Shown here: one piece after another, positions 33,419 to 42,722 of the stretch
Layout: each line of letters begins with the position of its first letter
Numbering within the stretch: the first letter of the stretch is position 1
NCBI GenBank assembly: GCA_015056255.1
Contig: SVGP01000018.1
Span: 1 to 64,000 of the forward strand
Origin: Clostridiales bacterium
Lineage (GTDB): Bacteria > Bacillota > Clostridia > Christensenellales > Aristaeellaceae
Length of the DNA: 64,000 nucleotides
Reading direction: 5' to 3'
Made by a program: the position numbers and the translations under genes
The notes under the pieces: generated by a model
Told to the model about the DNA's origin: nothing
What the model saw: only the letters and a program-made list of their open reading frames with translations
Databases searched by the model: none

Positions 33419-36029
33419 TCTGACCATGTCCGCGTTCGGCCCGTATGCCAAGGAAACCTTCATCGACTTTGATTTTCTGTCCACGGGCGGCGTCTTTCTG
33501 ATCACGGGCGACACGGGCTCTGGCAAAAGCACCATCTTTGACGCGATCAGCTTTGCGCTTTTCGGCGAAGGCTCGGGCGGCAAGGAAAAGCGCGCCTCGC
33601 GCTCGTTCCGCTCGGACTATGCCGACGCGAAGACCGAAACCTATGTGCGCTTTCGCTTTTCCCACAAAATGCGCACCTATGAAATCACCCGAAACCCCGA
33701 ATACGAGCGCGAAAAGGTGGTCGGAAAGGGCAAAACCAAGCAGGTTGCAAGAGCTGTTTTCAAATGCGAAGAAACCGGCGAAGTGATCGACGGCATCGGT
33801 CAGGTGGACGAAAAAATCCTGTCCCTGATCGGCCTTACGCGCGACCAGTTCGCCCAGACGGTTATGATCGCGCAGGGCGATTTTTTGAAAATTCTGAACG
33901 CCAAAAGCGAGGACAGGAAAAAGCTCTTTCAGAAAATCTTCGGTACGGGCGTGTTTTCGGAGCTTCAGACGCGCCTTAAGGAGATGCACGCGGAAGGCAA
34001 AAACAGGGTGGAATCGCTTTCCGCTCTCGGATCATCCGCGCTTTCGCGTTTGCAGGCGGAAAGCGAGTTTGAAAATGCGTTTGATGAAGTAAGGCGCGCG
34101 CCGGACGGTGTCAATCAGGCCATCCCCGTGCTTTCGGACTGTATTTCCCTTCAGAAAGCAAAATTGGACGGGCTGAATGCCGAAATCGAAATTCTCGACA
34201 AAACCCGCCTTCAAAAGCAAGCCGAAATTTCAGAAGCACAGGCCATAAACCGCGATTTTGACGAAAAGGAAGCGCGGGAAAAGCAGCTTTTCATCCATCT
34301 TTCAAAAAAAGATGAGATTTCCGAAACCGAAAAAAAGGCCAAACGCGCTCTTTCCGCCATGCGCGTTCAGCCCGCCCGCGCGATTTACGAAAATGTGGTT
34401 TCTCTCTTAAAAGGTGCGCAGCAAAGAAACGAAACCGCCCGGGAAAATCAGGAAAAATACAAACCGCTTCTGGACGAAATCGAAAAAAGGCTCAAAAACG
34501 CCCAGAAAATCTACGACGAAAGCTACGTACGCGTGCGATCGCAGGCAGAGGCGCTTTTAAAGACCGTTCCCATCATCCAAAAACGAAAAACCGCGGAAGC
34601 GGAAAAGACCACGGCTGCAAAGCTTCTGAGCTACGCGCTCGCAGAAGAAAAACGCGCTTACGAGAGGTATATGGATTTCAGAAGCCGGTTCTATCTGGGT
34701 CAGGCCTCCGTTCTTTCAAGGACGCTCATAGACGGAGAGCCCTGTCCTGTCTGCGGATCGACTCATCACCCAAGCCCCGCCAGAAACACCGAAAATGCGG
34801 TCACGCAGGATCAGCTGGACGAATGTGAGAAAATCTACCGCTCGAAAAACGAAGCAGCCCGAAACGCTGAAAAGGCTGTCGCGGTCAAGACAGCCGAAAT
34901 TCAAAGCGCGACCGAACAGCTTTTGCAAAGCGGCGTATCGATGGAAGACACGCAGGAGGCCGTCAAAGCCCGCGCAAAAGAGCTGAATGATCAGGCAGAC
35001 AATATGGAAAAATCGGTGCGCGAGCTTACGCTTCGCGCCGAGAAGGGCCGTGCATTTTTGTCCGAGGCCGTCGCTGTTTATAAGGAAACGGCAGAGCTCA
35101 TCCAAAAATACGCCTTGGACGTACAAACAGGGCGCAAAAATTTCGAGGACGCGCTTTCAAAGGAAGGCTTTGAAAACGAAGAGGATTTCCTCCGGTCGCT
35201 TCTTGCTCCGAATGCGCTGAATCAGCTTGAAAGAGAAATAAAGGCCTTTAGCGACGCAAAAATCCAGCTCGAAAGCCGGATCGATGCGCTGAATACAAAG
35301 CTTTCAAGCAAATCGCGCATAGACACCGATCAGATTTCTCAGGCGCTTTTATCCTGCGAAGCGGTTTTAAGGGAAAAGCGCCGCCTGCTCAGCGGAATCG
35401 ACAAGCGGCTGGCGGCAAACACGGACGCGCTGTCCGTTTTGAAGGATATTTCAAAAAAGCTTTCTTCTGCCAAGGAGAGATGGGCGCTCGTCTCGGACGT
35501 TTACGCCTCCGTATCCGGCCAGCAGTCCGGCAAAATGAAGCTGTCGTTTGAAACCTATGTTCAGCAGTACTACTTCAAGCAGGTGATTTCCGCCGCGAAC
35601 AAACGCCTTACGTTTCTTACAGAGGGCATGTTCACCCTTAGAATTAAGCAGGAGGCGGGCAACCTTCGAAGTCAAATGGGCCTCGACCTTGAAGTGCTCG
35701 ACAGAAGCACCGGCCTCTGGCGCGATGTTTCCACCCTTTCCGGCGGCGAAAGCTTCATGGCCTCTTTAGCCCTTGCTTTGGGCCTTTCCGACGTGGTTCA
35801 GTCCGCAAGCGGCGGCATCCGCTTAGACGCCATGTTCATCGACGAAGGCTTTGGCACCCTTGACGAAAACGCGCTTCGGCAGGCTTTGTCGCTGTTAACC
35901 CGTCTGGCTGACGGCAACCGCTTAATCGGCGTCATCTCCCACATGCCGGAGCTCAAAGAAAGAATCACAAAGCGCATCGTCATCACCAAAAAAACCTTCG
36001 GCTCGGTTGCCGTGACGGAGGAAGGATAA
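33405..36029 (+). CDS. sbcC: Nuclease SbcCD subunit C
   Basis: Rad50-type SMC-like ATPase of SbcCD. Walker A is ITGDTGSGKST (about 32-42), the zinc hook CPVCGSTHHP lies at the coiled-coil apex (about 447-456), and near the C-terminus come the signature LSGGESFMASLALALGL and Walker B AMFIDEGFGTLD. At 874 aa it is shorter than E. coli SbcC (1048) because the coiled-coil arms are short. It ends at a terminator facing the next convergent gene. Confidence 0.96.
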   Translation: MRPIDLTMSAFGPYAKETFIDFDFLSTGGVFLITGDTGSGKSTIFDAISFALFGEGSGGKEKRASRSFRSDYADAKTETYVRFRFSHKMRTYEITRNPEYEREKVVGKGKTKQVARAVFKCEETGEVIDGIGQVDEKILSLIGLTRDQFAQTVMIAQGDFLKILNAKSEDRKKLFQKIFGTGVFSELQTRLKEMHAEGKNRVESLSALGSSALSRLQAESEFENAFDEVRRAPDGVNQAIPVLSDCISLQKAKLDGLNAEIEILDKTRLQKQAEISEAQAINRDFDEKEAREKQLFIHLSKKDEISETEKKAKRALSAMRVQPARAIYENVVSLLKGAQQRNETARENQEKYKPLLDEIEKRLKNAQKIYDESYVRVRSQAEALLKTVPIIQKRKTAEAEKTTAAKLLSYALAEEKRAYERYMDFRSRFYLGQASVLSRTLIDGEPCPVCGSTHHPSPARNTENAVTQDQLDECEKIYRSKNEAARNAEKAVAVKTAEIQSATEQLLQSGVSMEDTQEAVKARAKELNDQADNMEKSVRELTLRAEKGRAFLSEAVAVYKETAELIQKYALDVQTGRKNFEDALSKEGFENEEDFLRSLLAPNALNQLEREIKAFSDAKIQLESRIDALNTKLSSKSRIDTDQISQALLSCEAVLREKRRLLSGIDKRLAANTDALSVLKDISKKLSSAKERWALVSDVYASVSGQQSGKMKLSFETYVQQYYFKQVISAANKRLTFLTEGMFTLRIKQEAGNLRSQMGLDLEVLDRSTGLWRDVSTLSGGESFMASLALALGLSDVVQSASGGIRLDAMFIDEGFGTLDENALRQALSLLTRLADGNRLIGVISHMPELKERITKRIVITKKTFGSVAVTEEG

Positions 36030-36031
36030 AT

Positions 36032-36073
36032 AAAAAGGAAACTGACTTATTGAAAAAGTCGGTTTCCTTTTTT
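36032..36073. terminator. Bidirectional terminator after sbcC
   Basis: AAAAAGGAAACTGACTT pairs with AAGTCGGTTTCCTTTTTT; sits between convergent sbcC and the glycosyltransferase gene. Confidence 0.88.
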
Positions 36074-36098
36074 ATTGATCCACCTTAGGCGTCTGCGC

Positions 36099-37223
36099 CT
36101 ATCTTATTTTCTTTTCCGCTTCCTCCACAGTGCGCTTTGCGATGGTTTTTGCTGCGCCGGATGGGATGATTCTATCCCGCGCTTCCATCATTTTTTTGCT
36201 GATTTCGGGGTTTTTCAGAATTTCATTTACGGATTTCGCAACCTCTTCGTCATCCTTGGGACATAGGGCTATGCCGTTTTCCATTAAAAACTGCGCGTTG
36301 TGGCTTTCGACGCCCTGAATCGGATGCACGATGACGAGCGGACGCTCAAGCTCAAACGCTTCGGTTGTGGAAAGTCCGCCGGGCTTTGAGATGACCACAT
36401 CGCAGGCTCGCATGAGCTTATAAAGCGGCTTTATGAACCCCTCAGCCTTCAATCGGCTTTCGGGCAGATTCATGCGCGCAAATTTCCTTTTGAGCTTTAA
36501 ATTGCTTCCGCAAACGACGATAATCTGAACGTCGTCGCTGAGCCTCTTTAACAGCGCCTCCACGGTCGATGGCATCTTGCCCGCGCCCATGCTGCCGCCG
36601 GCAACCAGCACATGCCGTTTGTTTCCGTCAAGCCCGGCTTCTCTCTTGGCTTTTTGAATGTCTCTTTCCGACTGGATTGCCGGGTCGACGGGAATGCCGG
36701 AGGCGACGAGCGCTGCGCCGTTTACGCCGAATTTCTCATATCGCTGACTCAGACTCTCGGTGGGCGTAAAGATCATGTCGATTTCGGTATCGTTCCAGAA
36801 CGGCTGAACGTCGTAATCGGTGATAACGCCGCCGATCCACTGGGAGATTTCGCCGTTTCTTTTCAGATGCGTCAGCTGCTGCGCCGAAAAAATGTGCGTG
36901 GTCAATATGGCGTCCGGATTTTCCTTATGAATAAACCGCGCCAGCCGCTTGGCCTCGAATTTGTTGATGTCGTAGACAAATGTTTTTCCGTTCAGGCGCG
37001 GGATTCTGTAGGACGCATTGTAAAACAGACCGAACAGCCACGGAAGATGCTTGACCAGCCAAACATATCCGCCGCATACGGCCTTGGATAACGACGGACG
37101 AATGACGGCGTAGCAGTCGTACACCGCCGCCTCGTGCCCCTCGTTTCGAAGCGCCTCGGCTGTCGCGTTGGCCGCCGCATCGTGCCCGCCGCCGCAGCTT
37201 AAGGAGAAAATCAGAAATTTCAT
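36099..37223 (-). CDS. Diacylglycerol glucosyltransferase-like (UgtP/MGDG synthase family)
   Basis: A GT28-type membrane-surface glycosyltransferase, probably adding glucose to diacylglycerol for glycolipid or lipoteichoic acid anchors. The N-terminus FSLSCGGGHDAAANATAEAL is the MGDG-synthase signature, and the C-terminal donor site is VAGGSMGAG..SKPGGLSTTEAFELERPLV (quoted as two fragments), then HPIQGVESHNAQFL. Length 374 aa is normal for UgtP. Lone gene on the minus strand. MurG-like activity is excluded by the N-terminal signature. Confidence 0.88.
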   Translation of the reverse strand: MKFLIFSLSCGGGHDAAANATAEALRNEGHEAAVYDCYAVIRPSLSKAVCGGYVWLVKHLPWLFGLFYNASYRIPRLNGKTFVYDINKFEAKRLARFIHKENPDAILTTHIFSAQQLTHLKRNGEISQWIGGVITDYDVQPFWNDTEIDMIFTPTESLSQRYEKFGVNGAALVASGIPVDPAIQSERDIQKAKREAGLDGNKRHVLVAGGSMGAGKMPSTVEALLKRLSDDVQIIVVCGSNLKLKRKFARMNLPESRLKAEGFIKPLYKLMRACDVVISKPGGLSTTEAFELERPLVIVHPIQGVESHNAQFLMENGIALCPKDDEEVAKSVNEILKNPEISKKMMEARDRIIPSGAAKTIAKRTVEEAEKKIR

Positions 37224-37300
37224 AAAAGCATGTCTCCCGGTCCCGGAAAATCTGAATTATGCGTGTTTATCTTACCACAAATCCTTTTTTGTGTAAAGCA

Positions 37301-37338
37301 AAAGCAGATGATCGTATTGATACGAAAATCTGCTTTTT
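37301..37338 (-). terminator. Terminator of the carboxylesterase gene
   Basis: AAAGCAGAT/ATCTGCTTT stem (37301-37309 with 37328-37336), T-run on the minus strand. Confidence 0.7.
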
Positions 37339-37344
37339 TGTGAC

Positions 37345-38868
37345 TTATTCGCTTGCGCGGTTCAAATATTCATTGATCAGGAACTTTTCTATGGGCGAAA
37401 GGCTCCATTTGACCGGGCGGGAATCGTCCTTGAACAGCATGCGCATCGGCTCGTTTTCATTAAGACGCGGCCAGACGGGAAGCTCGTTTCCCTGGCTGTC
37501 GAGGCCGTTCGGGTCGCCCGTTTTCATAAAGTTCACCCAGTAGTCGCACATGTTCCTTGCAAGGTCGTAGTGCTTTCCCGTAAAGGGCCGCCAGCATTTG
37601 GCGAGGGTTTCAAAGAAGAACCACAGATCCACGGAATGGAATGTTCCGGGGTTGTCCCAGCCGGGGATGAACGCGTCGAAATTGTAGGCGTAAAGGGGCT
37701 GGTCGACGCCGTTTTTTTCGTTATTGATGCTTGCAGCGCGGATGGCGAAATCTATGGAGTGAACGTCGCCCTCTTTGTAAATGGTTTCCTCAGTCGCGGG
37801 ATGCGTAAAGAAGGATAAAAACTTGTCCTTTTTATCTGGAAATACGGTTTCGGCAAGCTTAACAAGCTCTTCTTCCGTTTTGCAGTCGGGCGCGGCGGTA
37901 AATTCGGACGAGGTCTGGCCCAGAAGCACCGGGCAGACGATGCGATCCGGATGCAGATACCACTCGGCGCTTGGATACACGCTGAATACGCCGTCCACAG
38001 CCTCGCCCCAGCAGCCCCAGGGCCACTCGAGGGACTTGTTTTCAATCGTTCGTGCGTCAAGCTGACGCGCTTCCTCAAGCGTTTTTACGCCCAGCGCCTC
38101 AAAAAAGCGAACGCCCTGCTGTTCGGATTCAGCCATACTGCGCGGGAACAGGCCGAAACGGTCGCCATAGGGGCGGGTAAACGTTCCGGACTGAATGATG
38201 GCTCTTTGAAAAAGGCCCTGATTGTCCGGGCAGGTCATCTGCGCACAGACGCTCATGCCGCCTGCGGACTGGCCGCCGATGGTGATGTTCTCCGGGTCAC
38301 CGCCGAAGGCAGCAATGTTTCTTTTCACCCAGCGGGTTGCAGCCTGCTGGTCGAGGAAGCCGAAGTTTGCGGGCGCATCGGGCTGCTCCTTCGTGATTTC
38401 GGGATGGCATAAAAAGCCGAACGCGTTTAAGCGGTAGCCAACCGTGACCACGACGATGCCGCGGCGGGCGATGCGTTCGCCGTCAAATTCCATCTCGGTG
38501 GTATTTCCAACCTGAAGGCCGCCGCCAAAATACCACACGTATACAGGCATGTTCTTCCTGCCGTCGGCGGGCGCCCAGATGTTTAAGTAAAGGCAGTCTT
38601 CGCTCATGGGCAGCGTTGCGTCCACCGCCCATTCGCGGGCGTAGATGTCCTTCATCGGGTCGCCGGCGCAGTTGGCCTGCATGGCGATGGGCCCGAAATC
38701 GGCGCAGAACAATTCGCCCTCCCAGTCGGGGCAGGGCTGCGGCGCGCGCCAGCGGTTTTTGCCGATGGGCTTGTCGGCAAAGGGAATGCCCTTGTAGCTT
38801 GTAATTCTGGGATCGGCGGCGGGCAGGCCGCGCACCCAGCCGTTTTCGGTCTGAACGCGACGGATCAT
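37345..38868 (-). CDS. Type B carboxylesterase
   Basis: An alpha/beta-hydrolase of the carboxylesterase/lipase type B family, 507 aa from ATG 38868, which lies about 10 nt after AAGGAGG. The nucleophile elbow is TIGGQSAGGMS, the oxyanion region is YFGGGLQVG, and the acid and His would lie in EFTAAP and HSVDLWFFF. No signal peptide is seen from this start; the longer frame (to 39018) adds a hydrophobic but poorly started N-terminus. Likely para-nitrobenzyl esterase-like activity on small esters; physiological substrate unknown. Confidence 0.9.
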   Translation of the reverse strand: MIRRVQTENGWVRGLPAADPRITSYKGIPFADKPIGKNRWRAPQPCPDWEGELFCADFGPIAMQANCAGDPMKDIYAREWAVDATLPMSEDCLYLNIWAPADGRKNMPVYVWYFGGGLQVGNTTEMEFDGERIARRGIVVVTVGYRLNAFGFLCHPEITKEQPDAPANFGFLDQQAATRWVKRNIAAFGGDPENITIGGQSAGGMSVCAQMTCPDNQGLFQRAIIQSGTFTRPYGDRFGLFPRSMAESEQQGVRFFEALGVKTLEEARQLDARTIENKSLEWPWGCWGEAVDGVFSVYPSAEWYLHPDRIVCPVLLGQTSSEFTAAPDCKTEEELVKLAETVFPDKKDKFLSFFTHPATEETIYKEGDVHSIDFAIRAASINNEKNGVDQPLYAYNFDAFIPGWDNPGTFHSVDLWFFFETLAKCWRPFTGKHYDLARNMCDYWVNFMKTGDPNGLDSQGNELPVWPRLNENEPMRMLFKDDSRPVKWSLSPIEKFLINEYLNRASE

Positions 38869-39001
38869 TGGTGAAACGCCTCCTTTTGGTAGAAAAACAC
38901 ATATTGACCATGTTATCACTATTATAGTTCGTATATTGTATGCGTGCAAGGGCATATCACAAGCGAAAAAGGACAAATATGTATTTGGGAAATGAGCTTC
39001 T

Positions 39002-39318
39002 CTTCTTCGAGCAGTCATATTGCATATAAAAGCAGATGCCTATGGAGAGCTCGCAGAAACATTTTTTGAACATGGAACTTATGCAGAAGCCTCTTAAGAC
39101 GATTCATTTGCAAATAAGTTTTTTCATGGTTCAAATCTGATCTTTACGGCAATAACGGTAGGGCGTATTCTATCTCAGGAGCTGTTGCAAATATAATTTC
39201 TACTGATAATCTGCTCTCGATGGGATATCCCGACAGACAAGAAAATGCCGTTCGGGAAGGATTCCGATATTATGGATTGATATGGTTAGACGGCGCCCAT
39301 TGCGGGCGCCGCCTTTAG
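39002..39318 (+). pseudogene. Degenerate coding remnant of unknown family
   Basis: This 476-bp gap holds no intact gene, but two overlapping frames look protein-like. One (39002-39196) reads HIKADAYGELAETFFEHG, stops at 39095, and continues DDSFANKFFHGSNLIFTAIT. The other (39118-39318) reads WFKSDLYGNNGRAYSISGA and then LSMGYPDRQENAVREGFRYY. This is what a frameshifted, interrupted gene would give. I do not recognise the protein. Chance reading frames cannot be excluded. Confidence 0.3.
39292..39316 (+). terminator. GGCGCCC/GGGCGCC hairpin
   Basis: A 7-bp GC-only stem with a 5-nt loop and a weak T-run (CCTTTAG) at the end of the degenerate segment. Confidence 0.45.
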
Positions 39319-39344
39319 CTGTTTGATAAATTGGAATTTGCTGA

Positions 39345-39809
39345 TTACAACACTAATCGATATCGTTTAAGATTGTCCGATTCATCCTCATACGCAAATC
39401 CATTTTTGATCGCAACCTTTTGACTGGCGATTTGTCTTTCATCACATTCAATGATGCAGCTTTCAACTCCTAAATACCGTGCGTATTTTATTAATTCCTT
39501 TGTTACTTCGTTTGCAATTCCCATTCCCCAGTAATTTTGATGTAAGACCCAGCCAATTTCATAATCGTTCTTTTCAAATAAGTGAAAAATAGCGTGTCCA
39601 ATTACTTTGCCTGTCATTTTCCACACGATCGAATAAACCAATGGTGGTTCACACAATCCTGCCGATTGAATAAAATTCTTTGTTCGCTCTATGTCAAAAG
39701 CTGGTTCAATATGCGTCATAACTCGCTCATCCGAAAGCACTTGATACACATCGTCAGCATCTTTCATCATCATGTTGCGAACAAGGCATCTTTCTGTTGT
39801 TAACTCCAT
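39345..39809 (-). CDS. GNAT family N-acetyltransferase
   Basis: A 154-aa acetyl-CoA-dependent acetyltransferase of the RimJ/ribosomal-protein type (TTERCLVRNMMMKDADDVYQ, IGWVLHQNYWGMGIANEV). The CoA loop is QNYWGMGIA. ATG 39809 or the nearby GTG codons could start it; no clean ribosome site is seen. It is AT-richer than its neighbours. Substrate unknown. Confidence 0.85.
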   Translation of the reverse strand: MELTTERCLVRNMMMKDADDVYQVLSDERVMTHIEPAFDIERTKNFIQSAGLCEPPLVYSIVWKMTGKVIGHAIFHLFEKNDYEIGWVLHQNYWGMGIANEVTKELIKYARYLGVESCIIECDERQIASQKVAIKNGFAYEDESDNLKRYRLVL

Positions 39810-39858
39810 ACGTACCACCACAAATTCATATTTAACGGAGGGAACGCTGCATCGCCGA

Positions 39859-40371
39859 TCAGTTAAGAAGATGATCCATCACGCGCGTTTTCATTAAAAC
39901 AGTTGTCAAGGCGATTCCAGCGCCCGCGCTGAAAGCGGCCTGCAGGAGGTTTCCGAGAACATCGGCGATGGCGATTCCGATTCCGAAGAAAAGGGTTTCA
40001 AACAGAAAATAGCCCAAGACCATAATGATTTCGCAAACGAGATATACAATCACAGTCTTTATGTGTTTGTTCGTTACGGCTTTATGGACAAAAAACGCGC
40101 ACACAGCCATCAATCCTTTGATGATAAAGGTGGCGGGAGCGTAAACGGAATAGCCCAGATACAAATCGGCCAGCGCGCTTCCAACGCCGGAAGCGGCGAG
40201 ACCTGCCCACGGGCCCAGCATAACGCCCGACAGAACTACAAACACGTCGCCGGCATTCGCATAGCCGTGACCAAGCGGTATGGGAACAAAGGCGGTCAAA
40301 ACAAAAATGACGGCGGCGAAAAGGCCGGATAGTACGATTTTCAGTACGCGGTCGTGCGAAGCAGTTTTCAT
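39859..40371 (-). CDS. ECF transporter substrate-binding S component
   Basis: A 170-aa, five- to six-span membrane protein with the S-component pattern: a short N-terminal helix, then ALAxPL-like segment FVPIPLGHGYANAGDVFVVL and GPWAGLAASGVGSALADLYLG. Such proteins bind a vitamin or precursor and share an EcfAAT module encoded elsewhere. The GYANAGD start resembles the pantothenate/HMP-type S components (PF07155-like), but the ligand cannot be fixed. No riboswitch is seen in the 90-nt leader, which instead contains the upstream gene's terminator. ATG 40371 follows AAAGG at about 10 nt. Confidence 0.82.
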   Translation of the reverse strand: MKTASHDRVLKIVLSGLFAAVIFVLTAFVPIPLGHGYANAGDVFVVLSGVMLGPWAGLAASGVGSALADLYLGYSVYAPATFIIKGLMAVCAFFVHKAVTNKHIKTVIVYLVCEIIMVLGYFLFETLFFGIGIAIADVLGNLLQAAFSAGAGIALTTVLMKTRVMDHLLN

Positions 40372-40390
40372 AGGATACAAACCTTTCATA

Positions 40391-40425
40391 TAAAATGCAC
40401 AGGGATTATGATACTCCCTGTGCAT
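40391..40425 (-). terminator. Terminator of the 80-aa protein gene
   Basis: ATGCACAGGGA/TCCCTGTGCAT (11 bp) followed on the minus strand by TTTTATA. Confidence 0.85.
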
Positions 40426-40464
40426 CGATTGTTATAGCGATAGCATGTTAAGAATTCCGCTTTT

Positions 40465-40707
40465 TTATTCGTCGGAATCGTCCTTCAACGCTTCTTCCTC
40501 AGCTTGTCTCACCTTTTCATCGCGCTCCGCCTGTTTTTGATAGATGTAAATCATGATGGAGGGAATCAGGGCCGCCGCCCAGAGAATGGTTCCAAGAGCG
40601 GGGTTTAAGAAAAACGCGATCAGGCCTAAAAAGTAGAGGATGGTAAGGGTTAAAAAAACCGCAGTTTTCACCTTTTTGGATGCGATCAGCTTTCTGTAAA
40701 ATTCCAT
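40465..40707 (-). CDS. Small uncharacterised membrane protein
   Basis: An 80-aa protein with two hydrophobic helices (VFLTLTILYFLGLIAFFL and WAAALIPSIMIYIY) and a charged C-terminal tail (EEEALKDDSDE). It has a strong RBS (AAAGGAGGCATCC) and its own terminator, so it is a real gene. No family is recognised. Confidence 0.75.
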   Translation of the reverse strand: MEFYRKLIASKKVKTAVFLTLTILYFLGLIAFFLNPALGTILWAAALIPSIMIYIYQKQAERDEKVRQAEEEALKDDSDE

Positions 40708-40854
40708 AGGGATGCCTCCTTTGATTGTCTTGAGGTTGATTGGGAAGATAGAATGTTCGGGAGAGAAAGCGAAAGCTTAAGAACAAAACGGCAATATACC
40801 ATAGAGACGCCCGTCCTCGGCAATGCCACTAATCCAAGAAAGAAACGCTTCGTA

Positions 40855-40932
40855 TGCGGGATGGGAAACCCGTCCCCTACGGTGATTGCCGAACGTTTTG
40901 TACCCGTAGGGGAGGCGTTTCGCCTCCTGCGG
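40855..40932. repeat. GTAGGGGCG-ended palindromic element, diverged copy
   Basis: Left end GCGGGATGGGAAACCCGTCC then CCTAC; right end GTAGGGGAGGCGTTTCGCCTCC. The hairpin-centre-hairpin layout and the CCCCTAC/GTAGGGG junctions are conserved, the stems are not. Confidence 0.5.
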
Positions 40933-40938
40933 CTAACG

Positions 40939-42138
40939 TTACAGCCTCTCCTCCGGCATCAGTTCTTTGATCATGTGAATGTATACATTCTTCTCTTCAA
41001 GCGCCTTCTGAAGGCCTGAAATATCGACATCCTGAATGGCTGCGCCTTCGTCAATGGCGCGGCAGGCGGCGACGCCTGCGGCCTGTCCGGTCAATATCGC
41101 CGGAGGAATGACTCTGAGAACGTCCCACGCGTAGCCTTCTGCGCTGGCGGCGCGACCGACGGCAAGGAGATTTTTATGCGTTTCGGCGATCAGGCAGCGC
41201 AGGGGAATTTCGTAGAGGTAGTCCCTTCTGTCAAAATCGTTGATCAGACAAATGGAATCGTCAAAATGACGGTAGGCGTCGTCTGTTTTCAGGGTGTACA
41301 TGCCCTTTATGTGGCGCGTGGTTCTGAACTGAGGCATGGTGGGCAGAACCGCCACGTCCCTTGAGGCGGGATCCTGACTCCGCAGGGAGTCGAGCAGCTC
41401 CATCTGGTTCTTTACAACATACTCCGTAACCTCTTCACCCGTGGTTCCGGCATATTTTTTCATGCCTTCGGGATGAAATTTGCCGTACAGTGTGGCTTTT
41501 CCGCCGTTGATCCAATGGTAAATATGCCCGATGGATTTTTCTTTCACAGCCTTTTCGCAGCTTTCAAGCGTCGCCTCGTAAGCGATATAGGTGAAAAAAT
41601 TGTCTCCGTCCACAAACGGCGCGCCGGACAGCTTGGTCAGATCCGCATCGCCCGTTGCGTCGATGAACATCTTTGCTTCATACCATTCGTCGCCGGATTT
41701 GTTGGTCACGCGCACGCGGCGAATGACGCCGTTTTCCGTTTCGGCTGCGCTGACCACGCTGTCATAAAGCAGCGTAACGCCCGCATCTATGATGGCTTCC
41801 GTGAGCGCAAGGGCGAACATATTGGGCGAATAGCGGCAAACATTGCGCACGGTGGTCGCCTCGTCCGGTTCGCCGTTTTTCCATTCGTCCGGAACAAACA
41901 TCCAGCCGTATTTTTTCGAAAGCTCCACAAATTCAAGGCACATGCCCTTTACGATGTTCTTTCCGCGCCCGTTGCACATGGGCACGAAGAAATTGATCAG
42001 TCCAATCGTGCCAAGGCCGCCCAAGAGCAGCGTTTTTTCGATTAACAGCACGCGCTTTCCTTCCCGTGCTGCCGACAATGCCGCCGCGCACCCGCTGACG
42101 CCGCCGCCCGCGACAATTACGTCGTAATCGTATTTCAT
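40939..42138 (-). CDS. FAD-dependent oxidoreductase
   Basis: A 399-aa FAD_oxidored family protein with an N-terminal dinucleotide-binding motif VIVAGGGVSGCAAALSAAREG, quoted to the first 20, and C-terminal GQAAGVAACRAIDEG with the second FAD site. The DATGDADLTKLSGAPF segment is the family signature. Members often act on hydroxy or sugar compounds or as FAD proteins of unknown substrate. It is last in an operon behind a histidine phosphatase (4-nt overlap) and a Spo0A-like regulator. Confidence 0.85.
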   Translation of the reverse strand: MKYDYDVIVAGGGVSGCAAALSAAREGKRVLLIEKTLLLGGLGTIGLINFFVPMCNGRGKNIVKGMCLEFVELSKKYGWMFVPDEWKNGEPDEATTVRNVCRYSPNMFALALTEAIIDAGVTLLYDSVVSAAETENGVIRRVRVTNKSGDEWYEAKMFIDATGDADLTKLSGAPFVDGDNFFTYIAYEATLESCEKAVKEKSIGHIYHWINGGKATLYGKFHPEGMKKYAGTTGEEVTEYVVKNQMELLDSLRSQDPASRDVAVLPTMPQFRTTRHIKGMYTLKTDDAYRHFDDSICLINDFDRRDYLYEIPLRCLIAETHKNLLAVGRAASAEGYAWDVLRVIPPAILTGQAAGVAACRAIDEGAAIQDVDISGLQKALEEKNVYIHMIKELMPEERL

Positions 42139-42722
42139 ACAGTCTCCTCCTTGTTCAAAGGATCATAAAAGCGAAGGGATGCAAGGTCAAAATTCTCAAA
42201 TTCCATTACCGCCGCATAGGGCGTAATGGGCAGCATGTTCATAAGAAAATCGAGGCCGATCCGATCGTCGAAGCTTTTTAAAGCCGCCGTCAGGGCCAAG
42301 GCGTGCGTTCCAACAAGGATGGTTTCGCCGGGATAGCGGGTTAAAAGATGCATGATAAACGCCTGTGTGCGCTTTTTAAGCGCCTTCAACGATTCCGCGC
42401 CGCCGTTTGTGGAGGATTCGTTTTCAAACATTTCCTGCATTCGGCTTTCGAAATATTCGTGCGCAAACGGTCGTCCGCCCATCCATTCGCGCATTCGCTC
42501 ATCCGTTTGAAGATCAATTTTCCGATCTTTGCAGATGGGCCAAACCGTCTGGCAGGCGCGAAGATAGGGGCTTGAAAAAACGCGGGAAACGGGCGTGTTT
42601 GTCAGAATTTCAGCCAGTTTTTCTGTATCTTTTAAACCTTTTTCGGTCAAAGGCCGCGTTTTTGCATCCGTCACTGCGTGGTCGGACTCGCAGTGGCGGA
42701 TCAGATAAATCGTCGTTTTCAT
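42135..42722 (-). CDS. Histidine phosphatase family protein
   Basis: A 195-aa phosphoglycerate-mutase-like phosphatase. The phospho-His motif is LIRHCES (about 7-13), the second arginine lies in SSPYLRACQT and the second His in VGTHALAL. It may hydrolyse a sugar phosphate, nucleotide or phosphoprotein. Its start abuts the stop of the Spo0A-like gene (no gap) and its end overlaps the FAD oxidoreductase start by 4 nt, so all three are translated as one unit. Confidence 0.9.
   Translation of the reverse strand: MKTTIYLIRHCESDHAVTDAKTRPLTEKGLKDTEKLAEILTNTPVSRVFSSPYLRACQTVWPICKDRKIDLQTDERMREWMGGRPFAHEYFESRMQEMFENESSTNGGAESLKALKKRTQAFIMHLLTRYPGETILVGTHALALTAALKSFDDRIGLDFLMNMLPITPYAAVMEFENFDLASLRFYDPLNKEETV

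Noticed and set aside
38990-39318. Group II intron or IS fragment in the gap after the carboxylesterase
   Set aside because: No terminal repeats, no hairpin chain and no transposase-like residues; a decayed gene fits better.
40372-40464. Riboswitch upstream of the ECF S component
   Set aside because: The only structure is a perfect 11-bp hairpin with T-run that fits the terminator of the upstream minus-strand gene; no known aptamer core seen.
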